Part shown: positions 45,541-57,621 of the stretch, in pieces
Layout of the letters: every line of letters starts with the position of its first letter
Numbering within the stretch: position 1 is the stretch's first letter
Source of the DNA: Dentipellis sp. KUC8613
Taxonomy: Eukaryota; Basidiomycota; Agaricomycetes; Russulales; Hericiaceae
NCBI GenBank assembly: GCA_002286715.1
Contig: NSJX01000032.1
Location: 124,001-188,000, forward strand
Direction of reading: 5' to 3'
Length of the DNA stretch: 64,000 bases
Program-made: the position numbers and the translations under genes
Notes under the pieces: model-generated
Database searches by the model: none
What the model was told of the DNA's origin: nothing
The model's input: the letters and a program-made list of their open reading frames with translations, nothing else

Positions 45541-46471
45541 CCAGCATGCTCCGATTTTTGAGTGCAACGACTTGTATGGATGTTTGGACGAGTGTAAGAA
45601 TCGGGTGCGTGGGTTTTGTTTGGATATGAGAGAGGGCACTCGTTGAATGTATCGCAGGTGGTTCAGCATGGTCGCAAATACGAGATCGACATTCGGAAGA
45701 CGGAGAAGAAAGGCTGGGGTAAGCTTCATCGTCAGGTCTGCGTATGTTACGTGACTTATTCTTTGTCGCAGGCGTGTTTGCACGAAGATCCCGGCGGGTA
45801 CCTTCGTAGGTATCTACGCTGGGGAGCTGATTCTGGACGAGGATGGTGATGAGAGAGGACGGTAAGATGTGTTTGCCTTCCTTTCGTTCGCCACGATACT
45901 GATCGCGATTTCAGGAAATACAACGAGTTCGGTCGAACGTATCTGTTCACATTGGATTTCTACTACCTGAAGGACACCGTCGAAGACCGCGACGAGTGGG
46001 AACCGAAATATGTTGTGGATGCGTATCATACGGGTAACGTGAGTATATTCCTCGAGCTTTGCGAACTCTGTGGCTTATATTGATTTGCATAGTTCACGCG
46101 TTTTCTTGTAAGTAGACTATCTTGCGACATGGAAAACTAGTAACTGATGCTATGCGACAGAACCATAGCTGCGACCCGAACTGCACAATCAATCCCTGCT
46201 ACTTCAACGAAGCGAACATTGATAAGCCTCTGTTGACCATCTTCGCTTACCGAGACATCGAAGCGTCGGAAGAGCTGTGCTTTTCCTACCACGGACCGCC
46301 CGACGAATATGGCGTAGTGAGCATAACCCTCGTCAATGTCGTTCACAAAGCACGAACTAAATTTCTTCACAGCACGACCGGAATGCCATCACTTCAGCGG
46401 CCTCGAACGATGCGATATACGTCAAGTGTTGCTGCGGGTCGTGGAACTGTGTTGGCATCCTGTTTTCTTGA
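45541..46471 (+). pseudogene. Truncated, frameshifted SUV39-type SET methyltransferase
   Basis: Pieces of a histone H3K9-type methyltransferase remain in order with introns: end of pre-SET (PIFECNDLYGCLDECKNR, 45547-45604), VVQHGRKYEIDIRKTEKKGWG (45658-45718), VFA then KIPAGTFVGIYAGELILDED (45772-45861), KYNEFGRTYLFTLDFYYLKD (45915-46038), a 15-nt exon FTRFL (46093-46107), NHSCDPNC with LCFSYHGPPDEY (46161 to about 46317), and post-SET CCCGSWNCVGILFS. There is a net 1-nt frameshift near 45784, between VFAR and KIPAG, leading to a stop. The N-terminus and most pre-SET cysteines are missing. Introns are kept, so it arose by DNA duplication, not retroposition. A sequencing error could explain the shift but not the truncation. 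Confidence 0.75.
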
Positions 46472-48424
46472 GGGCCGAGCTTACTATCGATTGATTCGGT
46501 GGTGTGGGTATACCCGGGCAGGCTCTTGCATAGGTTATTGGTCTCAAATATGCGTCGTGTAGTCTGTTCATGTCGTCTTGTTATCGACCGATGTTGTCGT
46601 GCTTTCTTGTTCGTCTCCTCTGTGATACGCGTGGACTATGGATCAATATGAAGGTTAAGTAAGTATCACTTCACTGACGAGTAAGGAAACCTTGCATTAC
46701 TTATGTATCGTGTGATTTCGATTATTGTTCTCCAGTCACATCCACGTGGTTTGATTCGGAAGAGCAGAAGTCCCAATGTGGCGTGTTTCAATTTTGGCCT
46801 CATACCTGGCATTGTGCATATTCTAGTTCCGAAAATTCCGCTAGGAAATAGGGGATTCAATCGAACAATACCTTTATTTCTAGCCAGAATGTACATATTG
46901 GCACCATCAGGGGCTCGAGGATTGATTAGATTTTGGATGGGAACCAACACATCTCCAGGGGCGCGCTGAACGGTCCTATTTAAGTAACCCGAGTGACATG
47001 GCCGCGTCGACCTGAGACGCACCTGTTCGTCGACACCCATCCCCCTGCCAATTACCCAGTCCTCGTAATGAACCCAGCCCGCCCTTGTTGTTGTGAAAAC
47101 TTCGGTAAGAAACCAGCGGAATGAGTCCCTGGATCATCCCGTCGTGGGTGTCCTCCGGCAACATGCATCGATGCACGCCTGCGCATCTCTCCAATGCCAG
47201 CGGTTGACATATACAGCGTGGCGAAGTTCCCTACGCCAGATGTCCATCAACAGGCCGTAGCAAAAAAGGGGCTTTGCTCGGGTTTCGGGGCTCTGCAACG
47301 CAGAGGAACAGGGAGGAGGCTTCAAGGCAATCGATTTTCACAGCTGGCCTCCCAGGCTCGATATGGCGTTCACTGCTCAATGAACGTAACAAACTGGGTG
47401 GGGGTGAGTGAATATCAAGTCTCAGTCTTGTTTCTGCTCACCTGTGCTTGCTAGATCCTCCGTCTCCGTCACCCTGTGCATCGGTCGCAGTGGCGGCGAT
47501 ATGGTAGATGGACGCATCGCTCGCTCGAATGCGAAAATGAGGAAGATTGATTTGCGGAAGGTAAGCCTGACTTCGCTCCGCCTCGGCTGATCTAACGTGT
47601 TAGTTACTAGAAGTGTGCCAACGGAAGCCCGACATACAGTTTGAATAACAAGCTCATCGCTTGAACCCGACTGCCAGTGATTGCTACGAGGTTGATCGTG
47701 CATCAAAAGAGTCGTGGACTTTGCCAGGATACGAAGCCAAAAGACAATGGGAGCCATGAACGCTCATGTTTGCGCCTGGCTCCTTGGCACATGGAACGCA
47801 CAGATGGGATTGCGGGACTTGTCCGACCTCGGAGACATCGTCGTCAACAGCGCAGCAAAGAACAGGGCTGTACTTTTGTCGGAGCACATCCTAGCCCATC
47901 CTATCATGCAGGAGTGCGTCGGATAGCCAGATACGACAAAGTGCCAACGACGGCTGCGCTGCCGCTACTCATGGCAATGCATATGCAGCAGCAGAGACGA
48001 GCGAGTCGAAAAAGAATATGTATCCAATGTTGCCAGCAATGGAACGACCTCGAGAAGATGTTGCAGTTCTGTCCAACATCTAGGATTCAGGACAGGCATC
48101 GGCGAACATGAACGGCGACTAGTAGGTCTTCGTCTCGTTTCGTCGGAGATGCTGACTTGTTGTGTTTCCAGCATGACGGCGGCTTGGAGAGCCCGACTCA
48201 TCTACACTGTGATCGTATTTCGTCGAGACGAGAGCAATACAGGTTTGGTTTTGTTGAAGTGGCAGGAATTGTGGACGCGGGCCGGGACCAGGCGGGCCGC
48301 GAGCCGACTTCAACTCGGCGCGCCTTCGTGCCTCCGTCCTCCTTCCCTCACTACTTCTACTTCCTCGCTCGCTCTCCCTTGTATACTGCATTGCTCCTGG
48401 CCTTTCCTCTGCTCTACAAGTACA
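46472..48424. other. Intergenic interval before the HMG-box gene
   Basis: Nearly 2 kb without a gene I can support. Short open frames exist on both strands but none has recognisable motifs or splice continuity. Confidence 0.45.
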
Positions 48425-50125
48425 ATGGATTCCTCATCCGCAAGAAAGGGCGCACAATCACACATGGTCGCCAGCTCTGTCGTCGACAATGCGGCTGCAG
48501 CGCAGCCGCAGGCCAACCAACCTCCAAAGCAGGAGAAGATAAATAGGCCGATGAACTCCTTTCTCTGTTTTAGGGCTGCAATGTCCCCCCGTTTCCCTGG
48601 GCTGCAGGCCTCCCAAATATCTGTAATCACCGGCAAGCTTTGGCGTGCCATGTCTGACGAAGAAAGGGCGGTCTACACGACTGCCGCTCAAGACAAAGCT
48701 CTCGAACATAAGGTTCGGTATCCCAATTACGAGTTCCATCCGCGCACCGCAACGGAGAAGGAGATGGAGAAGAGCAAGAAAAGATTGGAGGGCATGGCGA
48801 AGAAGCTAGCAAGGCCGGTGAAAGCCAAGGCGCGCGCAGTGGATCGCGTGAAAGCAACGTATCGACAGCAATCGACGGCTGCACCAGTAGCGCCGGGCGC
48901 TCAAGGACCATCGCCCCCACAATCCAACCTCCCGATGCAGCATCTCGGAATGCCATCTGCCCCACAGGGTTTGCTGAATGCATGCATACCCCTCCCTCTT
49001 GCACACCCTCTGCCGCCTCATGCCCACTATCTTCCTCCCATGTACCCTCCCTCGCTGCCTCACCCCCCCTTCTACCCTCCAACAAATTTCAATCCATACT
49101 ACGGGTTACCCTATAGCCCTCATGGCTACCGCACAGGGGCCATGATGCCCTCCGACATGTCTCAGCAACAATACCAATATTCCCTCCAATCCCACAATCA
49201 ACCCAATCTTCTCGCATATCATAGCATGCCGCATAACGTTCTTCCTTCTGAGGCGAGAGCAATGTTACGCTCTGATGTATCCCAGCCTGCCGAGGTGCAA
49301 CCCCCCCACCCCGACCACATTCATGGGTCTATGCACTCTCTCGGGCATAGTGGATATCAGATGCATCCATCGGCTACAAATGGACTGCCGCAGAACACAC
49401 TGCAGGTGCGTCATTTTTGTTTGGTAAACGTTCGTTCACTGATTTGCCTACAACAGAATTTCGATCTTCAGGCCCCACGAATCACCGTGTCCGTGTCCCA
49501 GACACTGGCAGTGGAAGAGCCGGTGGCCCTTGACCCCCCTCCCATGCTTCAGAGCACACCGCAGGTACGTCATCTTTGTTTGTTACACGCTCGTTCACTG
49601 ATTTGCCTTCAATAGAATTTCGACGTACATGCTTCACAAATCACCGCGTCTGTGTCCCAGACTCTGGCAGTGGAAGAGCCGGTCACCCTCGACCGCCCTC
49701 CCTTGCCGATCGGGACTCCTAGCACGGAGGCTCAAGAATCTATGGAACTGTCCAACGGAGCCGTCGCAAACATTGATGCTCCCAACACCGAAGACGAGCA
49801 GCTTGAGGCCCTTATGGCACAGTATTTCGAGGCGTTCGTCAACGCCGATGAGCCAAGCACTCAAGATAACGTCGTTGAGGACGGTCCTGGACCAGCTGCG
49901 ACCGCCGGGCAGGCAGCGAGACAGGATCAAGAGGCTATGGCGTCCCAGTGGGCACAGCCAGTAACGACTTCTACTCCGGACCAGACCTGGTCAGCGCAGC
50001 ACCATGACGGGATGCCTTATCCTGACCCGCGTGTCTCGGGACCGTCTCAAGATGCGACCGCCGAGTACCCGACCAATGTATCCCAAGGCCCCCAAGCGCA
50101 GTTCTGGTTTGGCCCATACCAGTGA
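48425..50125 (+). CDS. HMG-box (MATA_HMG-like) transcription factor, 532 residues
   Basis: Three exons: 48425-49405, 49457-49564, 49616-50125. The start MDSSSARKGAQ is preferred over in-frame upstream ATGs because the upstream peptide is hydrophobic and unlike the rest. The HMG box (about residues 39-108) reads INRPMNSFLCFRAAMSPRFP, then SVITGKLWRAMSDEERAVY and YPNYEFHPR, the sequence-specific type found in fungal mating and Ste11-like regulators. A Lys/Arg-rich segment (KKRLEGMAKKLARPVKAKAR) may be a nuclear localisation signal. The rest is Pro/His/Tyr/Gln-rich, as in activation domains. Exon 2 and the start of exon 3 are tandem duplicates (NFDLQAPRITVSVSQTLAVEE and NFDVHASQITASVSQTLAVEE). 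Confidence 0.85.
49406..49723 (+). repeat. Tandem duplication of intron plus exon inside the HMG-box gene
   Basis: Two units of 159 bp start at 49406 and 49565. Each is a 51-nt intron (GTGCGTCAT and GTACGTCAT starts, CAACAG and CAATAG ends) followed by an exon reading NFD..TVSVSQTLAVEEPV-like. Unit 2 extends into the long last exon. The frame is preserved. Confidence 0.8.
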
Positions 50126-51436
50126 ATCCCCCCTCCTCCCTCTTCGCCGTCCACACGGCTTCCCTTATTCTTCTCGCCGTCACCCTTACTACAATGGTTT
50201 GTATCCCTTCCGCCTTTCTTGACCCTTTTTCTTCTCTTCCCAGGCTTTGTCCTGTATATGGTCACTTTCGTTCTCGATCACCGTGTTGTACTGCCGACGT
50301 CTGTAGCACTGTCTGGCTTCGGTATTTCGTCAATATGTATGTACAATAAGTTACAGTCACAATCCACCCATCAGCATATAACCCTGCGACGCTTGGGCAA
50401 ATATGAGAGTAAGTCAGTCCACGAACGGGACCTCTGTAAAATCATGATCCGACAAGGCCTGTAGTTATAACCCAATGGTAGTCTCCGTAGCTGACCTCGA
50501 TAAGGAAGATAGTCGTTCCTTATACCCAATGGTTGCAGGAGGCAAACGTGTCGGCGCCGAGACCTGTGCGCCTGGGTGATCAACGGGAGCTTAGACCATC
50601 ACGCTCATTGAAAGTGCAGATGGAGGAAAACCTTAGTGACACTCATCCTAGCTTGCCGCCAGGGCAAGTTTCGGATATTGTTGAATTGTAGACGCAGCGA
50701 CGTTTCGGCTTAGTATGTGTTGTCGGAATAATGCAGGCAGACAAAGGGACGTTCACGGGCCACAAAGAGAAAGTCGAACTTTCGGGACATATAAGCGCGA
50801 CCTACAAAGACACCAGTTGTGTGACTTCATCTTCACCGCGCATGACTTCCGAAATCGGCTGAATCACCATACCTTGGCCGTCAGTGAGAAAAGACTCCAA
50901 CATTTCCCCCGACGCGTGCACCTGAAGAACACAACGCGTCGGTGGGGCCGTAGTATACGCTCACCTCCATACGGCGGGCTGTACCCAGGCACTAAGTGGG
51001 CGCCCAAAGAGGCAAGCCCTGTAGTCCGATAAGGCAAGCCAGCAGCCTACCCCCCAACGCACCTCATCATCATGTCCTTCATCTCCTTCGCACGTCCAAC
51101 GTCGGGCTTCGCACATCCAGACTGAGAAGAGAAACCGGGTATGCCGGTGTTGCAAACTGGTGGTATATGGTGTTACTTGATACAACATGAAAATGGAGCC
51201 CAGAAACAAGCTCTTGAATGATAATCGATAAATACTGTCTGAATAGGGATACCTGCGGGGGTGATATGCAAAACGACGTCGATAGGTTTGGAGAAGAGAT
51301 GATTAAGCTCCCCATGAGAATGGAGAACACGAGGAGGAAACCAAAGGTGGATGCCGGGGGATAGATGCGGGTTGGATTGAGGATGAATGTGAGAGTGGAG
51401 ATGGGATGTAGCGCGGTGGCGGGGTCTAGGATGCGT
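50126..51436. other. Intergenic interval between convergent genes
   Basis: About 1.3 kb with no supported gene on either strand. Confidence 0.45.
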
Positions 51437-54400
51437 TCATGTCGGCGGCCACGAGCCCATGGCTCGAATCTGCTCCTGTTCGCTGATGCCCCATGTATCC
51501 CATGCGAGGCGCTGCCATCGGGCAATGGTATCCAAGACGGTATGCCAGGTCGTGGCAAGCGTGCCCCATACACCGGTATCGTCAGACACGCGAGGAGCGG
51601 ATTGACGAAAGAACGAGAATAGGGTGGGGTCGTAGAGTTTCTCGGGCTTTGTAGGGTGGAGATAGAGTTCGGCGTAGAAAGGGTCGTAGTAAGTGGTGAG
51701 GAATTGATGTGTCGCTTGTTGTCTAGAGAGACTAGTAGCAAAATGTCCATCAGTCACCGAAGAGAGGAATACGAAAGCCCAAACATACCGGTATATGACG
51801 AGAAATATTAAGACCGGTAAAACGACCAGATAGATAAACACTAAGCCCCAAGACCATCGTCGCGCAGGCATGATGTTCGGCTAACACCATAAGATAAGCG
51901 CCCGCAGCCCACAACAAAACACAAACCCCACAAAACTCACCATAAACTGCGAACTATGCATGCTCTCCCTCAGCGGGCCATAATTGTTCCTCAGCTTCGC
52001 CTGCGCCTTCTGCGCCTGCTTCAACGAGCTCGAGATCCGCGTCCGCGCGTCCCTCGCCGCCCTCGACACCTCGTGCAGCTCGCCCATGCGCGTCGCGTCG
52101 AGCGCGAGGTCGTCCGAGCGGTCGACCTCGCTCAGGCCCTCCTGCAGCTCCGCCACGGCGCGCTTCACGCGCGCGAGCGCCTCGCGCCGCGGGAGCGGCG
52201 TGCGCTCCGTCACCGTGTCCTCGCTGTCGTTCGCCTCCGCCGGCTCGTCGACCTCGCGGCCCATCGCGTCGAGCATGCGCACTGCGCTCTTGTTGCGCGG
52301 CGTCGCGAGCGGGCCGCCGCCGGGCATGCGCATCGATGCGGACACGTCCTTCTTGTTGACGCTGGCTTCGCTCTGCTCGCGGCCGTACTCGTCCACGAGG
52401 CGTACGCTTGGGGACTTGCGCAGCTTGCGGCGGCTGGAGGGCGAGGGCGACCGCGCAGGCGTCACGGGCTCAGGCATCGGCTTAGACACCGGCTCCAGCG
52501 CGATATCTTGCACACGCTCCTGAGGCACAGGCGACGACTCCACGACGCCGCTGAACGACGGCTCCGACAACGACTGCTCGCCCCCATCCCCGTTCGGGCC
52601 TTCTACCGACTTCTGATCACCATCCTCCAGCAACAATGGCACCGTCTTCGCCGCGGGCGACACCACGCCGAACTCGGACACCGCGCTGTCCGACGCGGAC
52701 ACCTCGAAGCGCACCTTCATGATGCTCTTCCGGCGGAGCGTCGCGGGCGTCGCGAGCCACGCGCCGGGCGGCGCGGGCGTGCGCGTCGGGAGCGAGTGCG
52801 CGGGCGAGAGCGAGGACGAGGACGCGGCCGGCGTGCGCGGGGTCGCGGCGGCGAGCGTACCTGAGCTGCTGGGGTTCTCGTCCGCGGAGGGCGTGGAGGG
52901 CGGCTGCGGGAGCGAGTTCGCGCGGCTGCGTTTGCGCTCGCTCGGCGATGCGGCGGAGGCGGCGCTTGGTGCAGGCGACGCTTGGCGCGCAGGCGCGGGT
53001 GTGGCGGCCCATGCGCCCGGAGGGCGCGGGGTCTTCATGGACGAGAAGCTGAGTGGTTCGCGCACGGGCGTGCGTTCTTCGTCTTCGTCGCCGTCCTCAT
53101 CTGAGGACGGTGGACCGGGGAGGGGGGGCAGGCCGCCCTTCGGTGGAGACGGTGTCTGGAACTCGATCTTGGGCGTGTTGAAGGACATGCGGCGCGGAGG
53201 CGTGGTCAGAGGAAACATGGGCGTTTCGGCCGCCTTGGGAGGCGAAGAGGGAGGTGTGCTAGACGGCAGCGTTTTGGCTCGTGGCGGGGACGCGTCGAGG
53301 GCTTTCTGGAGGCGAGAGAAATCGTCTGCAGGCGCGTGCTCGGGGGGAGGCGGGGGCGGTAGAAGCGGAGTAGTAGATCTAGGAGGTTCCTGCTCAGAGT
53401 CCTCGATGGGGGGAATCACAACGGGACGCATAACAGGCGTGGCGGCAGCGTGAATGTCCTCGTCGCTTTCTGTGAAGTGTAAACACGACCAAACATGAGC
53501 ATGTTCCTGCCAAAGCGAGAAGAAGGAACCAACCGAATAACCGATCCGTATCACCACTCTCAGACCCACTGCGTGCATCCAGCGGTTCGTGATCAGGTTC
53601 TGCCTCGATGTGTATCCTAGGGGGAATCGCCCCATGTGCCTCGCTGAATTCTGTAGTCGCACGCTTGTGCCCCCTCCTAAACGATTCTGCTTTCGAAACA
53701 GACTCTGCCTTCGGTGGAGACCGTTTGGGCACGGGTATACGGCTGGGACGCTCAGGCGAGGGGTGGTCGAGTTCGAGTGGGGGAAGGGGAGCGCTTTTAC
53801 GCGGAAATTGCCATCCGGCAAGGGAACCAAATGCCGGCTTACCGTTTGAAGTGCCGTTGGCGGGTCGACTGGTAGGAGGCAACGGTGAATTGGGACGCGG
53901 TGAGCGAAGGAGAGGGTTGGGGGATGTGGGACGCGGCGAGAAGGCAGGCGCACGGCTGTGGTTCTGACTGTGGCTGCGGTCGCTGAAGGAAAGAGACGAC
54001 GAGGCCCGCGGGCGCGATGAGGGGGAAGGTGACACCGGCCTAGGCGACGGTGAATGTCCATGTACGCTCAGTGACGACGTAGAGTGGTGTAGGTGGGCCG
54101 GCGGCGATGTCGCTGGGGTATGAAGGCTACGCGTGCGAGTACGCGAGTGGGATGGTGATGGTGCGGGAGATGGCCTCGGCGAAGGCATGGGTGACACAGA
54201 ACGCCGATGATTCCATTTGGGATGAGGCGAGTTCCAGTTGCGCTCACGCTCGTGCGAGATCTCTTGCACCTCCTCCTGTTCAACGCTGTGTAGCGATCCA
54301 TTCGGCGAGCTTGCGCGCGAGCTAGCTCGGGATAGACTCGAATGTGGCCGGTCGGGAGTGAGGAGCGACAGCGCTGAATCCGGACGTTTTGGGGTGCTGT

Positions 54401-56300
54401 GCGTGCGTTCACGGAGGTCCAGACTAGATCGAGACGACGTGCGGGAGAGGGAATGTTTAGGCTTATTCCACGCTCGCTCGCGGTCGAGGTTACGCTCTCT
54501 TTCCAGGTCTTTGATACGATCACGGTCTGTATAAGTATCGAATGAGTGCTGGTCCAAGAGTAGTCATAGAGACGCATACAATCAGCATTTGAGCCTATTG
54601 AACTGGTCGCTCGGGAGGACGTCGGGCTGTCAACGCTACGGAGGGAAACTACGCTGCCTCGCCGTGATAAGGGAAGGTCTGGCATAGGCGAACCGGTCTG
54701 TGAATGGGATGCACGGTGATGACGATAGTGATCGCGAATGGGGGTGCCAGGAGCATCTCCATTGGAGCGATTGGATTGCAGGTTGCGGTCGTGTGCATCT
54801 TCTTTCACTAAGTTACGCCAGGTTATGAAGTGAAGTGAAGCCGTGCAAACTGTGACGACTTACTATCCGAGGAAGATAATGAATCGCTGGCGTGAGACAC
54901 TGGTGATTGTCGAAATTCTTCAACAGGTGAACCCAGTCGTCTGGTGAATCACTCACAAAATGCGTCACTGTCGGCGCTGACTCGTCTTGAAAGATTCCGG
55001 GCTGTCCGACTAGACCCGTTGCCCATGACATCGGACAGAGATTTTGTGTGACCGATGGAAGCTAACGAACGAGCGGCGAGGATCGGTGTTTTAGAGGACT
55101 TCGGAGGTGGAAACGCAACTGTAAGAACAGGTGAGCGCTGTCCCGGAGCCGCATATACGCTGACTTACGCTGACTCTGTTGCCCCGAGTCGCCTTCAAAA
55201 CTATCTGTGGCCCCCATCATTCGCTGCATCTCAGAATCCTGGTCAAGGAGATCTGGCCAGCGCAGATGAGGACCTATGCGGAGACGCTGGTGTGATATGA
55301 CGTACTTGATTCATTTTGCATAGAGGGAAATTGCATAGATCGCATAGGTGTGCTGGTCGCCACAGGCGGTGATGCAGCGGAAGAATCGAGCTCGCGTAGA
55401 AGAGTAGCTGTATCGTTACTCTTGTCACCAGGCCCGTCGGACATGTCCATATCTGACATAGATTCTGCGAAGAGCATAAGATATCAGCCTGTAGCAAGGT
55501 TGAATTCGACTCACTATCGGTATGCGATTCGGCAGAATTTCTGTAAGCGAAGTTCTGGAGGCGACTTCTGAGCGCGTCGATGTTCATGGCATGAGAGGAT
55601 CCGGTACGCGGAAGGAGTGAGCTGGCGGACTCTGAGGAGAAAAGGCATGATCATTCCTCAGCGTGCCAGTTGAACAAAATAATAAGTCCAACGTACTCGA
55701 CGATTTATCTAGTTCCTCGTCACTCAGGCTCTGCCGCTTCCCCCTGTTCTTCGCTCGTTCCGACGCGACCCGATCAACGCGAGGGCTCGAATCTTCCACC
55801 TCGCTCGCATCGATGCTGTTCCGCCGCCGCCCCTTCCGGTCGGGCGTGTCATCGCGGCGCGCATGCGAGAACAGGTCCTTCAAGCTCTCGCGCGCGATGC
55901 TCTTCGACGCGCTCTGGTTCCACTTTGGCGGTTCGAAGTCAGATTCCAGCTCGGAGGGCGTGTGCGGCGGCGGCTCGTGCAGGAGCTGTGTCTGGTCAGG
56001 AACGCGCGCAAGGATCGCGCGCAGGCGCTCGGCGGGGGTTTCGTACGTCGTGTTGAGCATCTGCATTGTCGGCGTCGCCGTTGAAGGCGATGGAAGTGAC
56101 GATTTTACGGGCAAGCGGGGCGTGGCGTCCATGTCCTCCATCTCATCTTCGCTGGCACCGTTCAGGGCGGGGAAATACGTGTGCGGAGAGAGACGCGACG
56201 GGCCCGCCGTTGGTGTCGCAGAGACATCCCCGTTGAGATGGGCGTTGCGCGATACGCGCACACGGGGAATAGAGAGTTGAGGGGGAGAGGAGAAGTCCAT
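51437..56300 (-). CDS. Large Ser/Pro-rich protein with C-terminal membrane anchor
   Basis: I read one multi-exon gene of roughly 1,300 residues starting at 56300 (MDFSSPPQLSIPRVRVSRNA). Recognisable blocks in order: YETPAERLRAILARVPDQTQ, an Arg/Asp/Glu-rich part (RDRIKDLERERNLDRERAW), long Ser/Pro-rich tracts, PPGAWAATPA and PPGAWLATPA, a helical part (RVKRAVAELQEGLSEVDRS, SSSLKQAQKAQAKLRNNYG), then a membrane helix (WGLVFIYLVVLPVLIFLVIY) and a short tail ending GSWPPT. The join at the intron 51881-51940 is in frame (HSSQFM then PNIMPARRW), so the small downstream frame is the last part of the same protein. A 57-nt intron at 51732-51788 is a multiple of three and open, so it could be retained. 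Some joins near 55,280-55,310 are unclear, and the locus could be two genes. Function unknown; the topology suggests a tail-anchored or nuclear-envelope protein. Confidence 0.6.
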
Positions 56301-57621
56301 GGCGGCCTGAGCAGCGAAAGGAGCTCGCGGCCACGCAGCACACAGCGCGTTGCTCTCGCCTCGTGTTATTGTCCTCCATCGCTGACTAAGCTTAGTCCTC
56401 TCTCTTCCTCCCTCCTCCTCGCAGGGGCCAGCCGCTGCTTTTTTGTGTCATTGTTTCTCGTCTATGCAACGACCACTTTTATTACGATTATGACTGCCGC
56501 AGCCTGGCTTAGGGATCTCGTATCTCACCCGAGATCACTCTCAGACCGACGCAGGGCTATCCGGACACAAACGTCATACACCTCATTCTACACCATGAAT
56601 CTTGACAAACTTAGAGTCTTGGACATGGAAGGAACACTGGGCAATCGATTCCCCACCTGTGAATACGCGGAAGTGAGTCTCTGACTATGCCACATTAAAC
56701 CTTCACTCGAAGAGGACAGAATATGTCGATCCCTGACGTCAAAGTCTGGCGTGGTTCATCGATGAACTAATGTCCTCACTTCCGGACCTCGCTCTACAGA
56801 TCTAAGAGAAACGTGCAGTCTCTCGACTTCTTCATTCGGTGTTATCATCGTGCCGTGGTGCACTTCCTCCCGTCGGGGTGGTACGGCTCGTGATGGACTT
56901 CACACCCGTGTTCTTCCATCAGATTGCGTTTCACTGCATCGCGGCGATTTTAACTACTACAGGTTTTCCTGAAGCACAAGATTTTGAAACCGACAGCGAC
57001 ATGACCGCCCTTTGGCAGTTGAACGCTGTGTCGCGACGCAACGTCTCCCAGGCTGTTATTGAGGTCCAGATTGCACACTCAATACCCTTCGTATTCAAAG
57101 TGCCACCGCTTTCCGTTCATCGTAGCCAGTGACATCGATACCGAGCGGCTTCTCCCAGTTTATCCTAACACTGATTCTCAGAAGCTGTCCATATATCACC
57201 ATTAAGCATGCGTCACTGCATTGTGCAAGCCTTGGCCGTTCCTTACCTCGCGTCACTCTCCGCGAATATGGCACTGTGCTATGTGATGTGTATAACTGGG
57301 GTAACTTCCTGCGCCTCCCTGTCCACGCCTCAACAGCGTGCGATCTGATAGTTCCGTTCTTGTCTTCGGAGCAGACGCCCTCTGCCTCGAGTTGCTTTGT
57401 GCGGTGCCCATTACGCAGGGGCGCAAGATGCACGCCTAGAGTATTATCGCCCCGATCTGATTCTCTCCGTAGTATCCATACTTGCGCGGACAGCATCGTG
57501 GCGATGAGCACCCTCACTTTGCGGTATATAAGGCCGAGGCTCGCAGCGTCCGACTCGTCAGGCTCGAGTGAACTCGGACTACTCTCCCTTACATTTCTCT
57601 TGATATCTCACATATCTCACT
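56301..57621. promoter_or_regulatory. Divergent interval, about 1.3 kb
   Basis: Upstream of both flanking genes. Short open frames near 56,490-56,670 and 56,840-57,130 look random. The TATA box at 57525 belongs to the plus-strand gene. Confidence 0.4.
57525..57532 (+). promoter_or_regulatory. TATA box of the CBM/DM9 gene
   Basis: TATATAAG 90 bases upstream of the ATG at 57622. Confidence 0.5.

Noticed and set aside
47030..47090. Similarity between 47,030-47,090 and 63,430-63,490 (TCCTCGT..ACCCAGCC)
   Set aside because: Too short and C-rich to call a dispersed repeat by eye.
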